A stretch of DNA of 64,000 nt from Dictyobacter kobayashii (GTDB lineage Bacteria; Chloroflexota; Ktedonobacteria; Ktedonobacterales; Ktedonobacteraceae), in NCBI RefSeq assembly GCF_003967555.1, contig NZ_BIFS01000001.1, forward strand, positions 3,720,001 through 3,784,000. Reading direction: 5' to 3'. The translations under genes were made by a program, and so were the position numbers. This document shows, piece after piece, positions 28,744 to 39,300 of this stretch. Under the pieces are notes generated by a model. That model did not search any database, was not told the origin of the DNA, and worked only from the letters and a program-made list of their open reading frames with translations. Every line of letters starts with the position of its first letter. Position 1 is the stretch's first letter.

Positions 28744-30254
28744 GGGCGCATGCCTCCTGTATGTACTTCATGGAGAAGCGACCGCTTCTCCATGGCGATC
28801 TCGTTCGCATGCTGCGATATGAGGGGTGGGGCACCAAGCGGGATACGTGGGTCCAAGAGCTTGAGCACCTCTTTCTCAATCTGCTGCTCTGGCGTGTTCG
28901 GGCCTGCCCCCGTTGGTATGGCACCTGGATCGTGGGTGGGCTGCCCCCGTTTCGGAAAGCCTGCCGGTAAGGGATGCAGTTCGGCTGGACCATTGGAGGC
29001 GTGCAGATCTGGCGGGAACGGCGCACGGGCCTCAATCAGCGCTTGATAGGCTGGTAAGGATCTAGGCGCGTTGACAGCAACTGCTGCGACGATGCGATCT
29101 CCTCGTCCATAAGCAGCGACCAGACGACGCTCCTCAGTTGATCCCTGGGTGAGAACAATCGTATCAGCAAAGGTGGGCACACCAATCGACTTGATATTGA
29201 CTCCAAACTGGTTAGACCAGAAGGAAGGCAGATGCTTATGTGCGCGGCGTGCCGCCGCATTGGCCAGCATGTTATGGGCAGCAGTCTCTGCCTGAGTGAC
29301 GGCATTGCTCCAGTGCTCGACGACCAGGAGCTCACCGTCATAAAGCGGATGGGGCCAGCGGGCAACATCCCCGGCAACAAAGATGTCATCGGTAACCACC
29401 CCATCGGCATCGAAGGCTCGACACGCGGCATCGCACACTATGCCACGCCTGTCGGCGGCCAGCCCCCCGCTCTGTAACCACTCCGTATTGCGTAGTGTGC
29501 CCAGGGCCACCACGGCCACGTCCACGTCTAGCTCGTCTCCATCGGAGAGCCGAGCGCGGCGGAGCCTCTTCTGGGCATCACCTTCCAGGGCCAGAACCGT
29601 GGTGTTGCAGCGCAGATCCACCCCGTGCTGGCGCTGTAAATACGCGGCAAAGGTTCCGGCTGCCTGGCCAAGGGCACCGGCTAGCGGAGTTGCGCTGCGC
29701 TCAGTGACGGTGACGTGCAGGCCCAGTTCGCGGCAGACGGAAGCCACCTCAGAGCCTGTGAAGCCACCGCCAATAACCAGCACCCGTTTGGGTCCCGCCG
29801 CCAGGCGAGCGTGAATCTGGGCGGCATCGTCACGAGTACGGAGTGTGAATACCCCATCGAGATCAGCTTGCTCCTTGTCCGGCCAGGGACGCGCCCGGGT
29901 GCCGGTGGTAATCAACAGGCGATCAAAGGGGACCGGGTCCCCATCGGCGAGATGCACCTGCCGGTTGGGCAGATCGAGCGCCACAGCAGGGGCGCCCATC
30001 AGCCATTCTGCCGCGATATCTCGTCGCCGGGGTAAGGTGGTATGCTCCTCTGAGATCCAGCCTTCCTGGACCGATTTGGATAAGGGCGGGCGATCATAGG
30101 GTTCGTAGGGTTCATCGCCAATCAAGGTCAGGTGGCCCGTAAAACCTTCTGCGCGCAGGGTCTCTGCCGCGCGCAAACCGGCCAGAGAGGCACCAACGAT
30201 TACCACGCGACCATTGGAGGAACCGCTCCACTGGGGGGGAGGGCTACTAGTCAT
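28740..30254 (-). CDS. FAD-dependent ferredoxin reductase (P450 electron donor)
   Basis: 504 residues. Two Rossmann motifs are visible: FAD-binding VVIVGASLAGLRAAETLR near the start and NAD(P)H-binding VLVIGGGFTGSEVASVCREL at ~160-180. YDRPPLSK, LLITTGTRARPW and DDIFVAGDVARWPHP are typical of putidaredoxin-reductase-like enzymes. It should pass electrons from NAD(P)H to the small ferredoxin encoded just upstream. The usual reductase is about 400 residues. The extra ~95 at the C-terminus are Pro/Gly-rich and of no known type. It overlaps the neighbours on both sides by four bases. Confidence 0.93.
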   Translation of the reverse strand: MTSSPPPQWSGSSNGRVVIVGASLAGLRAAETLRAEGFTGHLTLIGDEPYEPYDRPPLSKSVQEGWISEEHTTLPRRRDIAAEWLMGAPAVALDLPNRQVHLADGDPVPFDRLLITTGTRARPWPDKEQADLDGVFTLRTRDDAAQIHARLAAGPKRVLVIGGGFTGSEVASVCRELGLHVTVTERSATPLAGALGQAAGTFAAYLQRQHGVDLRCNTTVLALEGDAQKRLRRARLSDGDELDVDVAVVALGTLRNTEWLQSGGLAADRRGIVCDAACRAFDADGVVTDDIFVAGDVARWPHPLYDGELLVVEHWSNAVTQAETAAHNMLANAAARRAHKHLPSFWSNQFGVNIKSIGVPTFADTIVLTQGSTEERRLVAAYGRGDRIVAAVAVNAPRSLPAYQALIEARAPFPPDLHASNGPAELHPLPAGFPKRGQPTHDPGAIPTGAGPNTPEQQIEKEVLKLLDPRIPLGAPPLISQHANEIAMEKRSLLHEVHTGGMRP

Positions 30255-30493
30255 ATCTTGTCTCCAACACTCTCAGAATGAGAAACCGTCTCAGATTGCT
30301 CATCCTGATAATCCAGCGTAATGGCTTGGACTGGGCACGCTGCCGCGGCCCATCTGACTTGCTCACGCATCTGGTCATCGGGGGTATAGTCATATTCGAG
30401 AGCTTCTTCGCTATGAAAGCGGAAGACTTTTGGCGCTAGAAATACACATTGCCCATAACTCTGACAGCGAGTCAAATCAACCACAATTCTCAT
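30251..30493 (-). CDS. Ferredoxin, 3Fe-4S type (P450-associated)
   Basis: 80 residues from ATG 30493, seven bases after AGGAG; a longer in-frame reading has no ribosome site. The cysteine pattern C-x5-C (TRCQSYGQCVFLAPKVF) followed by a late CP (AAAACPVQAI) is that of the small [3Fe-4S] ferredoxins that feed bacterial P450s, where the fourth ligand Cys is replaced. The acidic C-terminal tail is typical. First gene of the three-gene operon, overlapping the reductase start by four bases. Confidence 0.93.
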   Translation of the reverse strand: MRIVVDLTRCQSYGQCVFLAPKVFRFHSEEALEYDYTPDDQMREQVRWAAAACPVQAITLDYQDEQSETVSHSESVGDKI

Positions 30494-30908
30494 GTTAACG
30501 CTCCTTTCATGTCTGCAGCATTTTCCAACGTGCTGCTGTGCATTGACATACGTGCAAGTTGAACTAACCTTCATTCAAACGTATTGGGAGGGGTGTTACA
30601 TCCATCTCCTCATTACAAGTTAACAGGATGAGAGCAAGTGTACGTTACTATCTCGATCAGGCAGCACCTCGAGCCGACGATGCCGTTCCTGGTCACAATG
30701 AGTGTTCCGTATCGATGACCGTGACGCCATGCCCAGCTGTCTACACTGACCACTCGAGGCGGTTCGATCAAGTTCTGCTCTTGAGCACACTTTCAAAGAC
30801 ATCGCTTTGCAGATTAATTGCTTTATTTGGTTATTTTTATATTTTTAATTCTAGAAGAATCATTAGTAATTGAAAGTTACTATTACATTATTGTAAGTAC
30901 CTATTTAC
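30494..30908. other. Intergenic region upstream of the P450 operon
   Basis: About 415 bases without a credible gene. It should hold the leftward promoter of the P450 operon. Bases 30638-30690 resemble, with a gap, parts of the thrS T-box leader (18681-18767): gtgtac-ttactatctc and agcac-ctc-agccg-cgatgc-ttcct. No T-box GGGTGG motif follows, so it is at best a decayed fragment. The right part, next to the IS66 element, is very AT-rich. Confidence 0.45.
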
Positions 30909-32452
30909 GTAACTACTCAGTAGCCCATGCAATGGGGAAAGGAGAACCAGCAAAAACCGCAGCAATGGCAGCAAGCATTGAGCGCCCCTGCTTGCGCATG
31001 GTTGAAAGATAGCTGCGAATGATGCAAAAAGCCGTAGCTCCATCGTCACTGCGGAAGGTTCCGGAAATCTTTTGCTGCACTTTCACCATGCGTAAATCTC
31101 GTTCGGCGAGATTGTTGGTAAAAGGCACAGACAGGTCCTCCAGAAAACCCAACACTTGATCAGCTCGCTTTAAGAGCGCATCGAGCAGATTCTTGGAGGC
31201 TTCCTGTTTTTTGCGTCCTTGTCGTTTGGGCTGCAGACTTCCTGGGGGAGGGGCTTGAGCGGCATGCGTGGCAAAGCCAGCGGCCAGAATGGCAAAATAC
31301 TGGGCAAGCCACTGCTCCCGTTCGGGGGTGGGGACGGCGCTCGCTCCTTGGAGGCGCCAGCGATCAGCGGCTTGCTTCATCGCCAGCAACAGATCGAACA
31401 TGGCTTGTCCCCAAGGCTGCTTCTCCTGTTCGGCGACATACAGGCAGTCGCGTAGCAGGTGGGCTCCGCAGAGGCTATGGGTACAGAGGTAGCGATCATA
31501 GCTGGACCAGCGATCATGCATGGAGCGGCCCTGATAGTGTGGCCAGATCCCAATCTGCTCCAGAGCCTGATGCCCTCGTTTGCGATGCCAGGAGTACAGG
31601 GTGAGCCAGGGAGTCGCATTGAGATGCATCCAATGCAAGATGCCTTTGACACGCATCCCCGTTTCGTCAGCATGTTGCAAGGGGCTGGCCAGCAGTAAGG
31701 TTTTGATCCGCTCGATGCTCGACTCAAGGGTCTTGGCTGCCTGAGCAATCCAACGGACCAGCGTGCCTTCGGACAACTGACACCCGCACAGATCAGCAAG
31801 AGCTTCACAGGTGCGTTGCAGTGGCACCAGTTGAAAGTGGGAAAGATAGACCGCCAAGGCTTGGACCTGCGGGCCATACTGGACAGCAGCATCGACGCCT
31901 GCCGGAAAAGACGCCTGCGTCACATGCTGGCAATAGGGGCAGCAGATTGCTTGTCGGCAATGCTCCTCGACCAGCAAACGCCACGTGGGCAGATCGTGGA
32001 CTTGACGGCGTTCGTTGGTGATAGCTGCCTCCTGCTCAAGAGGGTACTGACATGCTTCACAGTGCGTTGGACGATGAAGCACGACGCTATCAGGAGTCAA
32101 TGCTTGCATCAGGGTATGACCGTGGTGACCGGCTTGTCCACCGGAAGTCTTGCCGCTTTTGCGCCGCTGTTTGCCAGGTTTGCGACCCAATCCATCACTG
32201 GAAGGAGGTTTACTACTATTATGACTATCTTTTCCCAATCGCCGTTCAAGCTCTTCAATGCGCAACAAGGCACCTATGAGCAATCCTTCGAGCTCTTCGA
32301 TCCTGCGATCTTTCTGCTCTGCTTGCTCTTTGAATGCCTCTGCTTGCTCTTTGAGCTCTCGGTAGGCTTTCTGAAGATTTCTCACTTCTTCTTCTGTCAT
32401 GCTCTTAGTTTATCAGCTTTGTCCAGCTTTTCTCAAGGTACTGAGTAGTTAC
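30909..32452 (-). mobile_element. IS66-family insertion sequence (single-gene type), complete
   Basis: 1,544 bp with inverted ends GTAACTACTCAGTA (30909-30922) and TACTGAGTAGTTAC (32439-32452). They are flanked by a perfect 8-bp target duplication CTATTTAC (30901-30908 and 32453-32460). Eight-base duplications and GTAA ends are the IS66 norm. Only the transposase gene is present, without the TnpA/TnpB accessory genes, as in the ISBst12-like subgroup. It sits in non-coding DNA and breaks no gene. Confidence 0.94.
30913..32400 (-). CDS. IS66-family transposase
   Basis: 495 residues. An N-terminal coiled coil (~1-60) is followed by the IS66 linker NSSKPPSSDGLGRKPG, a zinc-finger-like segment (HCEACQYPLE, CCPYCQHVT), and the catalytic domain. 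The latter has LQHADETGMRVKG (first Asp), SMHDRWSSYDRY (second Asp) and NLAERDLRMVKVQQKISGTF (Glu). The last residues read IAWATE within the left inverted repeat. Intact and probably active. Confidence 0.94.
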   Translation of the reverse strand: MTEEEVRNLQKAYRELKEQAEAFKEQAEQKDRRIEELEGLLIGALLRIEELERRLGKDSHNSSKPPSSDGLGRKPGKQRRKSGKTSGGQAGHHGHTLMQALTPDSVVLHRPTHCEACQYPLEQEAAITNERRQVHDLPTWRLLVEEHCRQAICCPYCQHVTQASFPAGVDAAVQYGPQVQALAVYLSHFQLVPLQRTCEALADLCGCQLSEGTLVRWIAQAAKTLESSIERIKTLLLASPLQHADETGMRVKGILHWMHLNATPWLTLYSWHRKRGHQALEQIGIWPHYQGRSMHDRWSSYDRYLCTHSLCGAHLLRDCLYVAEQEKQPWGQAMFDLLLAMKQAADRWRLQGASAVPTPEREQWLAQYFAILAAGFATHAAQAPPPGSLQPKRQGRKKQEASKNLLDALLKRADQVLGFLEDLSVPFTNNLAERDLRMVKVQQKISGTFRSDDGATAFCIIRSYLSTMRKQGRSMLAAIAAVFAGSPFPIAWATE

Positions 32453-32546
32453 CTATTTACTTGTATTTTTCCTAACACTATTTCGTGTTCATATGCAACT
32501 TTTATTGAACAGGTTTGAGTATGTTGTGAAAGGTTGAACTATTGAT

Positions 32547-33868
32547 ATGAAAAGGAGCTTGTCAATTCTGAAACGGCGATCTCTCGTACTGACAGTGCTC
32601 ATCCTCTTGGGAGTGCAGGTGACTTTCATCGGTGCTGGCACATTCCCTGCACATGCCGCCACAGATTTAAGGGTTTGCCCATCCCCGGTAGCCTGCAAGG
32701 CGTGGATGTGTCACAGGTTCAAGGTACCATCGATTGGACGCAGGTGGCGCAGGCAGGGAAATCGTTCGGGTATGCGAAAGCAACTGAGGGGACGACGTTT
32801 ATCGATCCAACCTTCCAGACCAACTTCGCCGCTATGAAGGTTGCGGGGGTGAAGCGAGGGGCTTATCTCTTCTTTCATCCAGGAGAGGACCCGACAGCAC
32901 AGGCGAATTTCTTTCTCTCGATCCTCATGCAGAACGGCTTCACCGCCGGGGACTTGATCCCTGCCATTGACGTTGAGGTGGCCGATGGCGTGCCACCATC
33001 AACGGTCGTATCCAGTCTGCAAACGGCGGTTCACACCATCCAGGCGGCACTCGGGGTCAGCCCAGTCATCTTGACCAACACTGGATTTTGGGAGGGGATC
33101 GGTGCCCCAACGGCGTTCTCTGGGAACCCACTCTGGATCGCACAATTCGGTGTGCCGTGTCCGAATATCCCATCGACCTGGAGCACCTGGGGACTCTGGC
33201 TTTACTCTGATAGCGGAAGTGTCCCTGGAATCGCCGGCTCTGCCGATCTCGACCAATCGAACGGACCAACGCTGCCGATCTATGCGGACACCACCCCGCC
33301 GGTGTTGATTCTGCCCCAAACGATTACAACGGACGCTACCAGTCCTGCTGGAGCTGTGGTCACCTACCAGGTCTCCGCCACCGACCCGGATAATCCGCCT
33401 GCCCAGCTTTCCATCCAGTGTGCTCCACCCTCTGGTAGCACCTTCCCGATTGGCACGACGACCGTCAATTGCACAGCCAGCGATCCAGCAGGCAACACCA
33501 CAGCGGGTAGTTTCCAGGTGGTGGTCAAGGGAGCGGCAGAGCAGATCAGTGATCTCATCACCCTGGTCAATAGCTTCCATCTATCGATGGGGCTGCAAAC
33601 GAGCCTGAATGCCAAGCTCACGGCAGCACTGAGCGCGGTGAATGCGGGCAACATTCCAGCGGCCTGTGGGTCTCTCACTGCCTTCATCAACCAGGTCAAT
33701 GCGCAGTCCGGCAAAAAACTCACGCCGAGGCAGGCCACGCAGTTGCGGATGGCGGCACAACAAATCAAGGTTGTCTTAGCCTGTTCTCAATGGGGCTGCA
33801 AGCGGCACCAAGTTGAATGTAGGCCACGCAGTTGCGGATGGCGGCACAACAAATCAAGGCTGTCTTAG
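32547..33868 (+). CDS. Secreted GH25 lysozyme with HYR domain (frameshifted in this sequence)
   Basis: Peptidoglycan muramidase. A signal peptide (ILKRRSLVLTVLILLGVQVT, cleavage after AHA) leads to a GH25 barrel. Catalytic and conserved acids appear in LQGVDVSQVQGTIDW, AKATEGTTFIDPTF and LIPAIDVEVADG. A HYR-type Ig-like domain follows (TPPVLILPQTITTDATSPAG to VNCTASDPAGNTTAGSF), then a helical FIMAH-like tail (LTAFINQVNAQSGKKLT). The frame breaks just after the signal peptide, near 32668-32673: ttaaggg needs one more base to give DLKGLPIPGSLQG. The C-terminal end runs into a tandem 82-bp duplication. The signal peptide frame starts at ATG 32547. Confidence 0.87.
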
Positions 33869-33902
33869 CCTGTTCTCAATGGGGCTGCAAGCGGCACCGA
33901 GT
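33732..33902 (+). repeat. Tandem 82-bp direct duplication at the lysozyme 3' end
   Basis: Bases 33732-33813 and 33821-33902 are the same sequence with two mismatches, separated by seven bases (tgaatgt). The first copy encodes the end of the FIMAH-like helix, and the coding frame stops in the second. The duplication probably replaced the original stop region and added an unrelated ~25-residue tail. Confidence 0.85.
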
Positions 33903-33973
33903 CACTAAAAGTAGCCTGGTTTCCTATCGCTGCTTGCGAAAGTTGGGGGGAGTCCGTGAGGGATTGAACGCAT

Positions 33974-34013
33974 AAAAGAAGCTTCTGGTTTGTCCAGAGG
34001 CTTTTTCTTTTTG
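33974..34013 (+). terminator. Intrinsic terminator after the lysozyme gene
   Basis: Stem 33979-33988 with 33994-34003 (aagcttctgg/ccagaggctt, one wobble pair), five-base loop, followed by CTTTTTCTTTTT. Rightward. Confidence 0.8.
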
Positions 34014-34293
34014 GTCTTCTTAACTCATATCATTTTTTCTTGGACGCACACTTTCCGTTTTTCTACATCAATTTTTACATCAGTAACGCTTTACAATCCT
34101 TTACTTGAGCACACTTTGGAAGACAGCAGAAAAAGTGGAAATGGGACCAGAGAGCACGAAATAGACGTTTGGGTGATCATATTCCGTCTAGAAGAGTTGA
34201 CGTGCTATAATACAAGGGTTATCACGATATGTTCAACACCTTGTTTCAGTTATGACTTTCCCATAGTCATGCATCAGGAGCACATAAGCTTTG

Positions 34294-36273
34294 ATGAGCT
34301 CTCACTTCACACAAAGACCACAAATCTCCCATTATCGAGTGGCTGCCATTCAATATGAGCCAACGCTAGGAGAGAAAGAAAAGAATATTCTAGATCTTCT
34401 CCGTTTGGCGGAAGATGCGGCTGCGCATGATGCGCGGCTCATTGTGTTACCCGAGATGGCGACCACCGGATATTGCTGGATTTCTGGTGATGAGATCGCT
34501 CCCTATACGGAGCCGATCCCCGGTCCAACTACTGAGCGGTTTCAGGCTCTCGCCAGTAAGTATTCGTGCTATATTGCTTTGGGCTTGCCCGAGGTGGATC
34601 TGGCTACCCAGGTCTACTATAATAGTATGGTGTTGTTGGGGCCAGACGGTGTGGTGGGCGTGTATCGCAAGGTGCATCTCGATATTGGAGATCCACGTTG
34701 GGCACGTGATGGGGATCTGGGGTTTCCGGTCTGGGACACACCTCTAGGACGCTTGAGCGCGCTCATTTGCGGGGATGCTAAATATTTTGAGGCGGCCCGC
34801 GTCGCGGCTTTGCAAGAAGCTGATGTGTTGCTCTTTCCCACCAGTTGGGTCGATGAGTCTTGCCCGAGTAGCTGGTGGATGGCGCGCGCCTTTGAAAACC
34901 AGCTATATGTGATTGCGGCCAATCGCTATGGACGTGAGCGCGGTGTCCAGTTCCGTGGTGGTAGTTGCATTCTGAATCCCGATGGCGTCCCTCAGGCTTT
35001 CCTGGAGGATGGTGAGGGTATTGTCTATGGTGAGGTTGATCTACGGCGTTGCCGCGATAAAGGTTGGGTACAGGATGGTGATGTGATTGGGCGGCCGCTG
35101 GCTGATCGTCAGCCGTCCGCCTATCGGGCAGTAGTGCAAAATAGCTACCTGTGGGAGCCGCTGCGCTATCATAGCCTGTATGAATTGGGCGAGTTACCTA
35201 CTGGACAGCTTTCTTGCGCAGGCATTGTGCAATTGGACCTGTCATCTTTTGCGGCCTCTCCAACTGCTCAGCCAGATGAGCGTATCGTAGCGCTTCAGGA
35301 TTGGTTGAAGACACAGATGCGTGATAATGCGCCAGCGGCCCCGGATGTGCTGGTTTTGCCAGAATTGATCCTGCCCGGACCTGTCCCACAGCGTATTATT
35401 GATAGTCAGGATACGGCTGCGCTGGCTGTCCATTTTCAGCAAGGGGCGATACAGATCCCTGGTCCTGAAACTGAATCCCTGGTCTCATTAGCCAATGAGC
35501 TACAGATCAGTATGGTGCTGGGCGTGGCAGAGCGCGCAGGTGAAGATACTTATTATAATACCGTGCTGCTCATCGATCCCGAGGGGGTCTATGGTATTTA
35601 TCGCAAGATACATTTGAGCCAGGTGGATCGGCTCTGGGCCTTACCAGGGGATCTCGGTTTCCCTACCTTTGATACGCCCACGGGTCGCATTGGTCTGGCT
35701 ACTGGTTATGATGTGCTTTTCCCAGAAACATTGCGCATCCTGGCCAGTAAGGGCACCGATCTGGTTTGTGCCCCAGCAATGTTGAATTTCCCTTCCCCGA
35801 TTGGTTTACAGCTAGCTCATTCGTCTTCTTTTATGGGTGATGATAGTGGTGTCAATGAACCGTTCCATTTTATGATCTGGCGTACACGTGCGGCTGAACA
35901 CAATGTGTACCTGGCTTTGGCCAATTGGTTTGGCGAGGCCCATGGTATGCAGGCGAATGGTTTAAGCGGCATCTTTTCACCGGGCGCGGGAAGCCTCTAT
36001 ACATTATCAGAGGTGATTGCCGATGAGGATGAAGAGGGCTTAATGATGATGACTATTGATACGCGTGAGCAGCGCACAGGACGTCGCACTACGCGTATGT
36101 TAGAGTACAGCCCTGGCGATATGGCCGGTTCATTAACTGGTGAATTAGCATATAATATTCTGGATTCTATTCCTGGTAATCTCGTTCGTAGTAAGCCTAT
36201 GTTGCGGAAACGTCAGCCATTCTGGTATATGGACCTTGTGCGTACGAATATCAATCAGCCGCATAAAGGATAG
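34294..36273 (+). CDS. Tandem carbon-nitrogen hydrolase (nitrilase superfamily), second domain lacking its Cys
   Basis: 659 residues made of two nitrilase-fold domains. Domain 1 (~15-275) has the full Glu-Lys-Cys set: LPEMATTGY, YRKVHLDIGDP and ALICGDAKYFEAARV. Domain 2 (~305-630) keeps Glu (VLPELILPG) and Lys (YRKIHLSQVD). At the Cys position, usually I-C-Y-D-x-x-F-P-E, it reads LATGYDVLFPE: Gly replaces Cys. Domain 1 should hydrolyse an amide or nitrile; domain 2 is probably non-catalytic. The start is ATG 34294 (AGGAG at 34276-34280); TTG 34291 is adjacent. No substrate can be named. Confidence 0.88.
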   Translation: MSSHFTQRPQISHYRVAAIQYEPTLGEKEKNILDLLRLAEDAAAHDARLIVLPEMATTGYCWISGDEIAPYTEPIPGPTTERFQALASKYSCYIALGLPEVDLATQVYYNSMVLLGPDGVVGVYRKVHLDIGDPRWARDGDLGFPVWDTPLGRLSALICGDAKYFEAARVAALQEADVLLFPTSWVDESCPSSWWMARAFENQLYVIAANRYGRERGVQFRGGSCILNPDGVPQAFLEDGEGIVYGEVDLRRCRDKGWVQDGDVIGRPLADRQPSAYRAVVQNSYLWEPLRYHSLYELGELPTGQLSCAGIVQLDLSSFAASPTAQPDERIVALQDWLKTQMRDNAPAAPDVLVLPELILPGPVPQRIIDSQDTAALAVHFQQGAIQIPGPETESLVSLANELQISMVLGVAERAGEDTYYNTVLLIDPEGVYGIYRKIHLSQVDRLWALPGDLGFPTFDTPTGRIGLATGYDVLFPETLRILASKGTDLVCAPAMLNFPSPIGLQLAHSSSFMGDDSGVNEPFHFMIWRTRAAEHNVYLALANWFGEAHGMQANGLSGIFSPGAGSLYTLSEVIADEDEEGLMMMTIDTREQRTGRRTTRMLEYSPGDMAGSLTGELAYNILDSIPGNLVRSKPMLRKRQPFWYMDLVRTNINQPHKG

Positions 36274-36342
36274 CCTGCTGGAGATTGCGGTGCTGTTCTA
36301 ATCATGTGATGCTTTGATGTCTGTGCGTTCAGTGGAGCACGC

Positions 36343-39300
36343 ATGAAGACAATGGCAATTGAGAGAAAACCTGGTAGCTCGATGCAGAAATTAGCTCGCT
36401 ATAATGCAATAGCGGCGATTTTTGCATCGATATTTGTTGTTATGAGCCTTCTCTGCCTGCTATTGTCTGGTGCGCTGGCTGGATTGCGGACAGAGACATT
36501 AATTGCACGTATCGCGGTGCCAGCGGCTGCTCTGGTTGGTGCCATCTGGTCGTGGCAGGCCTGGTATTGGTCCTGGCGCAGCCCTTTATCAATCGCTATG
36601 CGTGGTCGCCTGTCCTGGCTTTTTATTGCTCTGGGTCTGTTAATTCTCTGCGCACGTGGTGCTTCAGAGACTATTGTCTGGTATATTCACGTTGATCTAT
36701 TACTTCTTCCCCTCAAATACGTTACCTCCGTCCTGGTTTATCCTTGCCTGTTTATTGGTATCATGGTCGCGCCTGGAACATCCCGTTTACGCGTCAGTAT
36801 GGTTGTAGATGTGCTGATCACCACATTTTGCCTGGCTGGCATATACTGGTTTATTGTGACTATCCTCCCCACTGTACTGCCTCCAGCGGGAATGTTGATC
36901 AGCGATTGGCTTCCTCGCTTACGGATCTCAATCGTATTACTCTCTGGCGATATTTTCCTCTTGCTTTTTCTCGTCCTCTTCTGGCAGCAGGGTATCCAGG
37001 ATAGTATGCGCCGTTCTTTTCTCTTGTTAGGGGCTGGCTTGCTGCTTAATACCCTGGGCGATGCCAGTAGTGGTTGGCTTGATGCCTATAGCATTACATA
37101 TTATCAGCACCAGACCCCCTGGATCGATATATGTTGGATTGGAGGGTTGCTTTTACTTGGACTCTCGACCCTCTATCAATACCAGGCTCAGGCACAACTG
37201 GCTATACAGAATATGGATCTAGATCTAGATCTTCGCTCCCCGGATATCCTGGTCAACGATACGGCAACCGATGGATTGAGCTCTAATAAGCCCTCGCGTT
37301 ATCCCTTGCCAGTTCAGAGTATCTATGTGCCTCTAGCTCTAATCCTGGGAGGATTGTGCGCAATCGAGGTAATATATATACAGCAGCCAGATAGGGATGC
37401 AGTTGCGAGTCTATTCATAGTTAGTTCTATTGTGGGTATGTTAGTGGTGATGCGCCACTTTTTTGCTACACGTGAGAATACCGCGCTCCTGCGGGAACGG
37501 GATCAGCACTTCCATGAGGTTGAACAGGTGCGCCACCTGGTGGCACAACTGATAGATGTGTTGGATTTTGATGAGCTATGTGAGCGTATCATGCAGGCGG
37601 TTATCACTCAATTTGGCTTTACCTCTGCTATGTTGTTGCTGCTGGAAGAATATGATCAGCCTGTCTCCGACCACTCGCACCTCTTAATCAGCACCCTATC
37701 TCGCCTGGTATTACCTCTGAGTTGTCGGATCACTGGTGATACCGTGCTCTATCGCCTGATTTCGGAAGGAAAAGAATGTGAGCTGTTTTGGTCCGCATGT
37801 ATAGATGAGCTACCTGGCGAGGTGCGTCGCTGGCAGGAGCGGCAACACGTTCCCTCGATGTCGTTCTTTCCAATTATTTATCAAGGTAGAATCCTGGGAA
37901 GCCTGGGTGTGGCTCGACATGTGCTCTCGCGTACCGATTTATTGACTGCCTCGATTGTGCGTAGCTATGCGGATCAAATTGCTACCGTTATTGAACATAG
38001 CTATCTCTATCAGGAGGCCAGGGAGCGGGAGAAATTTGCGCGTGCCATGGTCAATATATCTACGCGCTTAAATGCAGCGGTTATCGAACCGACTGAGCTT
38101 AGTCAGTTGATCTGTGTCGAAGGAGCCGTAGCACTACACGCGGATTATGTCATCTTCTATACCAAGCGAGCTGAGGGTCTGCTGGAACCTCTCGCGCTCT
38201 CCATTGATGAGCAACAAAGTAGTCAGCAGTTAAGTGAATGGCCCACATTGCGGGTCTCCGAATATGAAGAAGAGACAGCGCAGCCCCTGCATCCTTTTTT
38301 ATTGGAAGTTGGCCCCTATCGTAAGATGCAGCTCTTGACAGAGAGTAGTCAGCACGCCGCATTTACGCGTGAGCATCATCCAGGCTCACGGCAGTTTGCG
38401 TTGCGGGCCAAATTGATCCGCCATCGTATTTATACAGCTATCCTGGCCCCGCTGGTGAACAGCGGTCGCCTCAACGGCTTATTGATTTTTGCCCGTTCGG
38501 TTCCTGTAGGGAATAGTAACGATCCTTCCTTTGATGAAGCGGACATTCCCCATGCCCAGGATTTTGTAGAACAGGCCAGTGTGGCCTTTACCAATGCCCA
38601 ACTCTATCAGCGTTTAAGTACCGCCAATGAGCAACTTAAAGAGCTGGACCAGATGAAGGATCAATTTATGGTTACGGCTTCGCATGAGTTGCGTACCCCG
38701 TTAACTGCGGTGCAGGGATATATAGAGCTAATTGCCCAGTATGATGAGATGCTCCCTATGGACAGCGACGTGAATTTTTGCAGAAAGCTCAGTTAGGCTG
38801 TGAAGAGCTGGCGATCCTTTTGCGCAATGTGATGGATGCCAGCCGGATTGAGGCCGAGACAGCCATCAAGCCTGCCTTGATCAACAGGGTCTCAGTCAAA
38901 AATATCCTTGAGAAGGTCATGGTGATGATTGAGCCACAGGTTACCCATGATCAGCGCCAGGTGACTTTTAATGTTCCAGCTCAACTGTATGTGTATGCCG
39001 ATCCTCTACGCCTGCACCAGGTATTGATGAATGTCAGCACCAATGCCTTGAAGTATTCGCCTGAGGGTTCCCCTTTATTGTTTTCAGCTGAGCGTTCTCT
39101 GGAACAAGAGAACGCTGTCGTTATTAGTATTGCGGATAAAGGCAAGGGAATTGCTCCACAGGATCAGCCACATCTTTTTCAGCGTTTCTATCGCCTGGAA
39201 AGCGATATGAATAGCCCCATTCGAGGTTCTGGATTGGGACTCTATATTTCACGGCGCCTGGTTGAAGCCATGGGTGGAAAGATTTGGATTGAGAGTAGAG

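Noticed and set aside
30628..30873. A forward 81-codon frame beside the IS66 element
   Set aside because: Its second half is in extremely AT-rich DNA, it has no ribosome site, and it overlaps the region resembling the T-box leader.
33990..34358. A 122-codon forward frame before the nitrilase gene
   Set aside because: Begins inside the terminator and overlaps the nitrilase gene in another frame; no family pattern.
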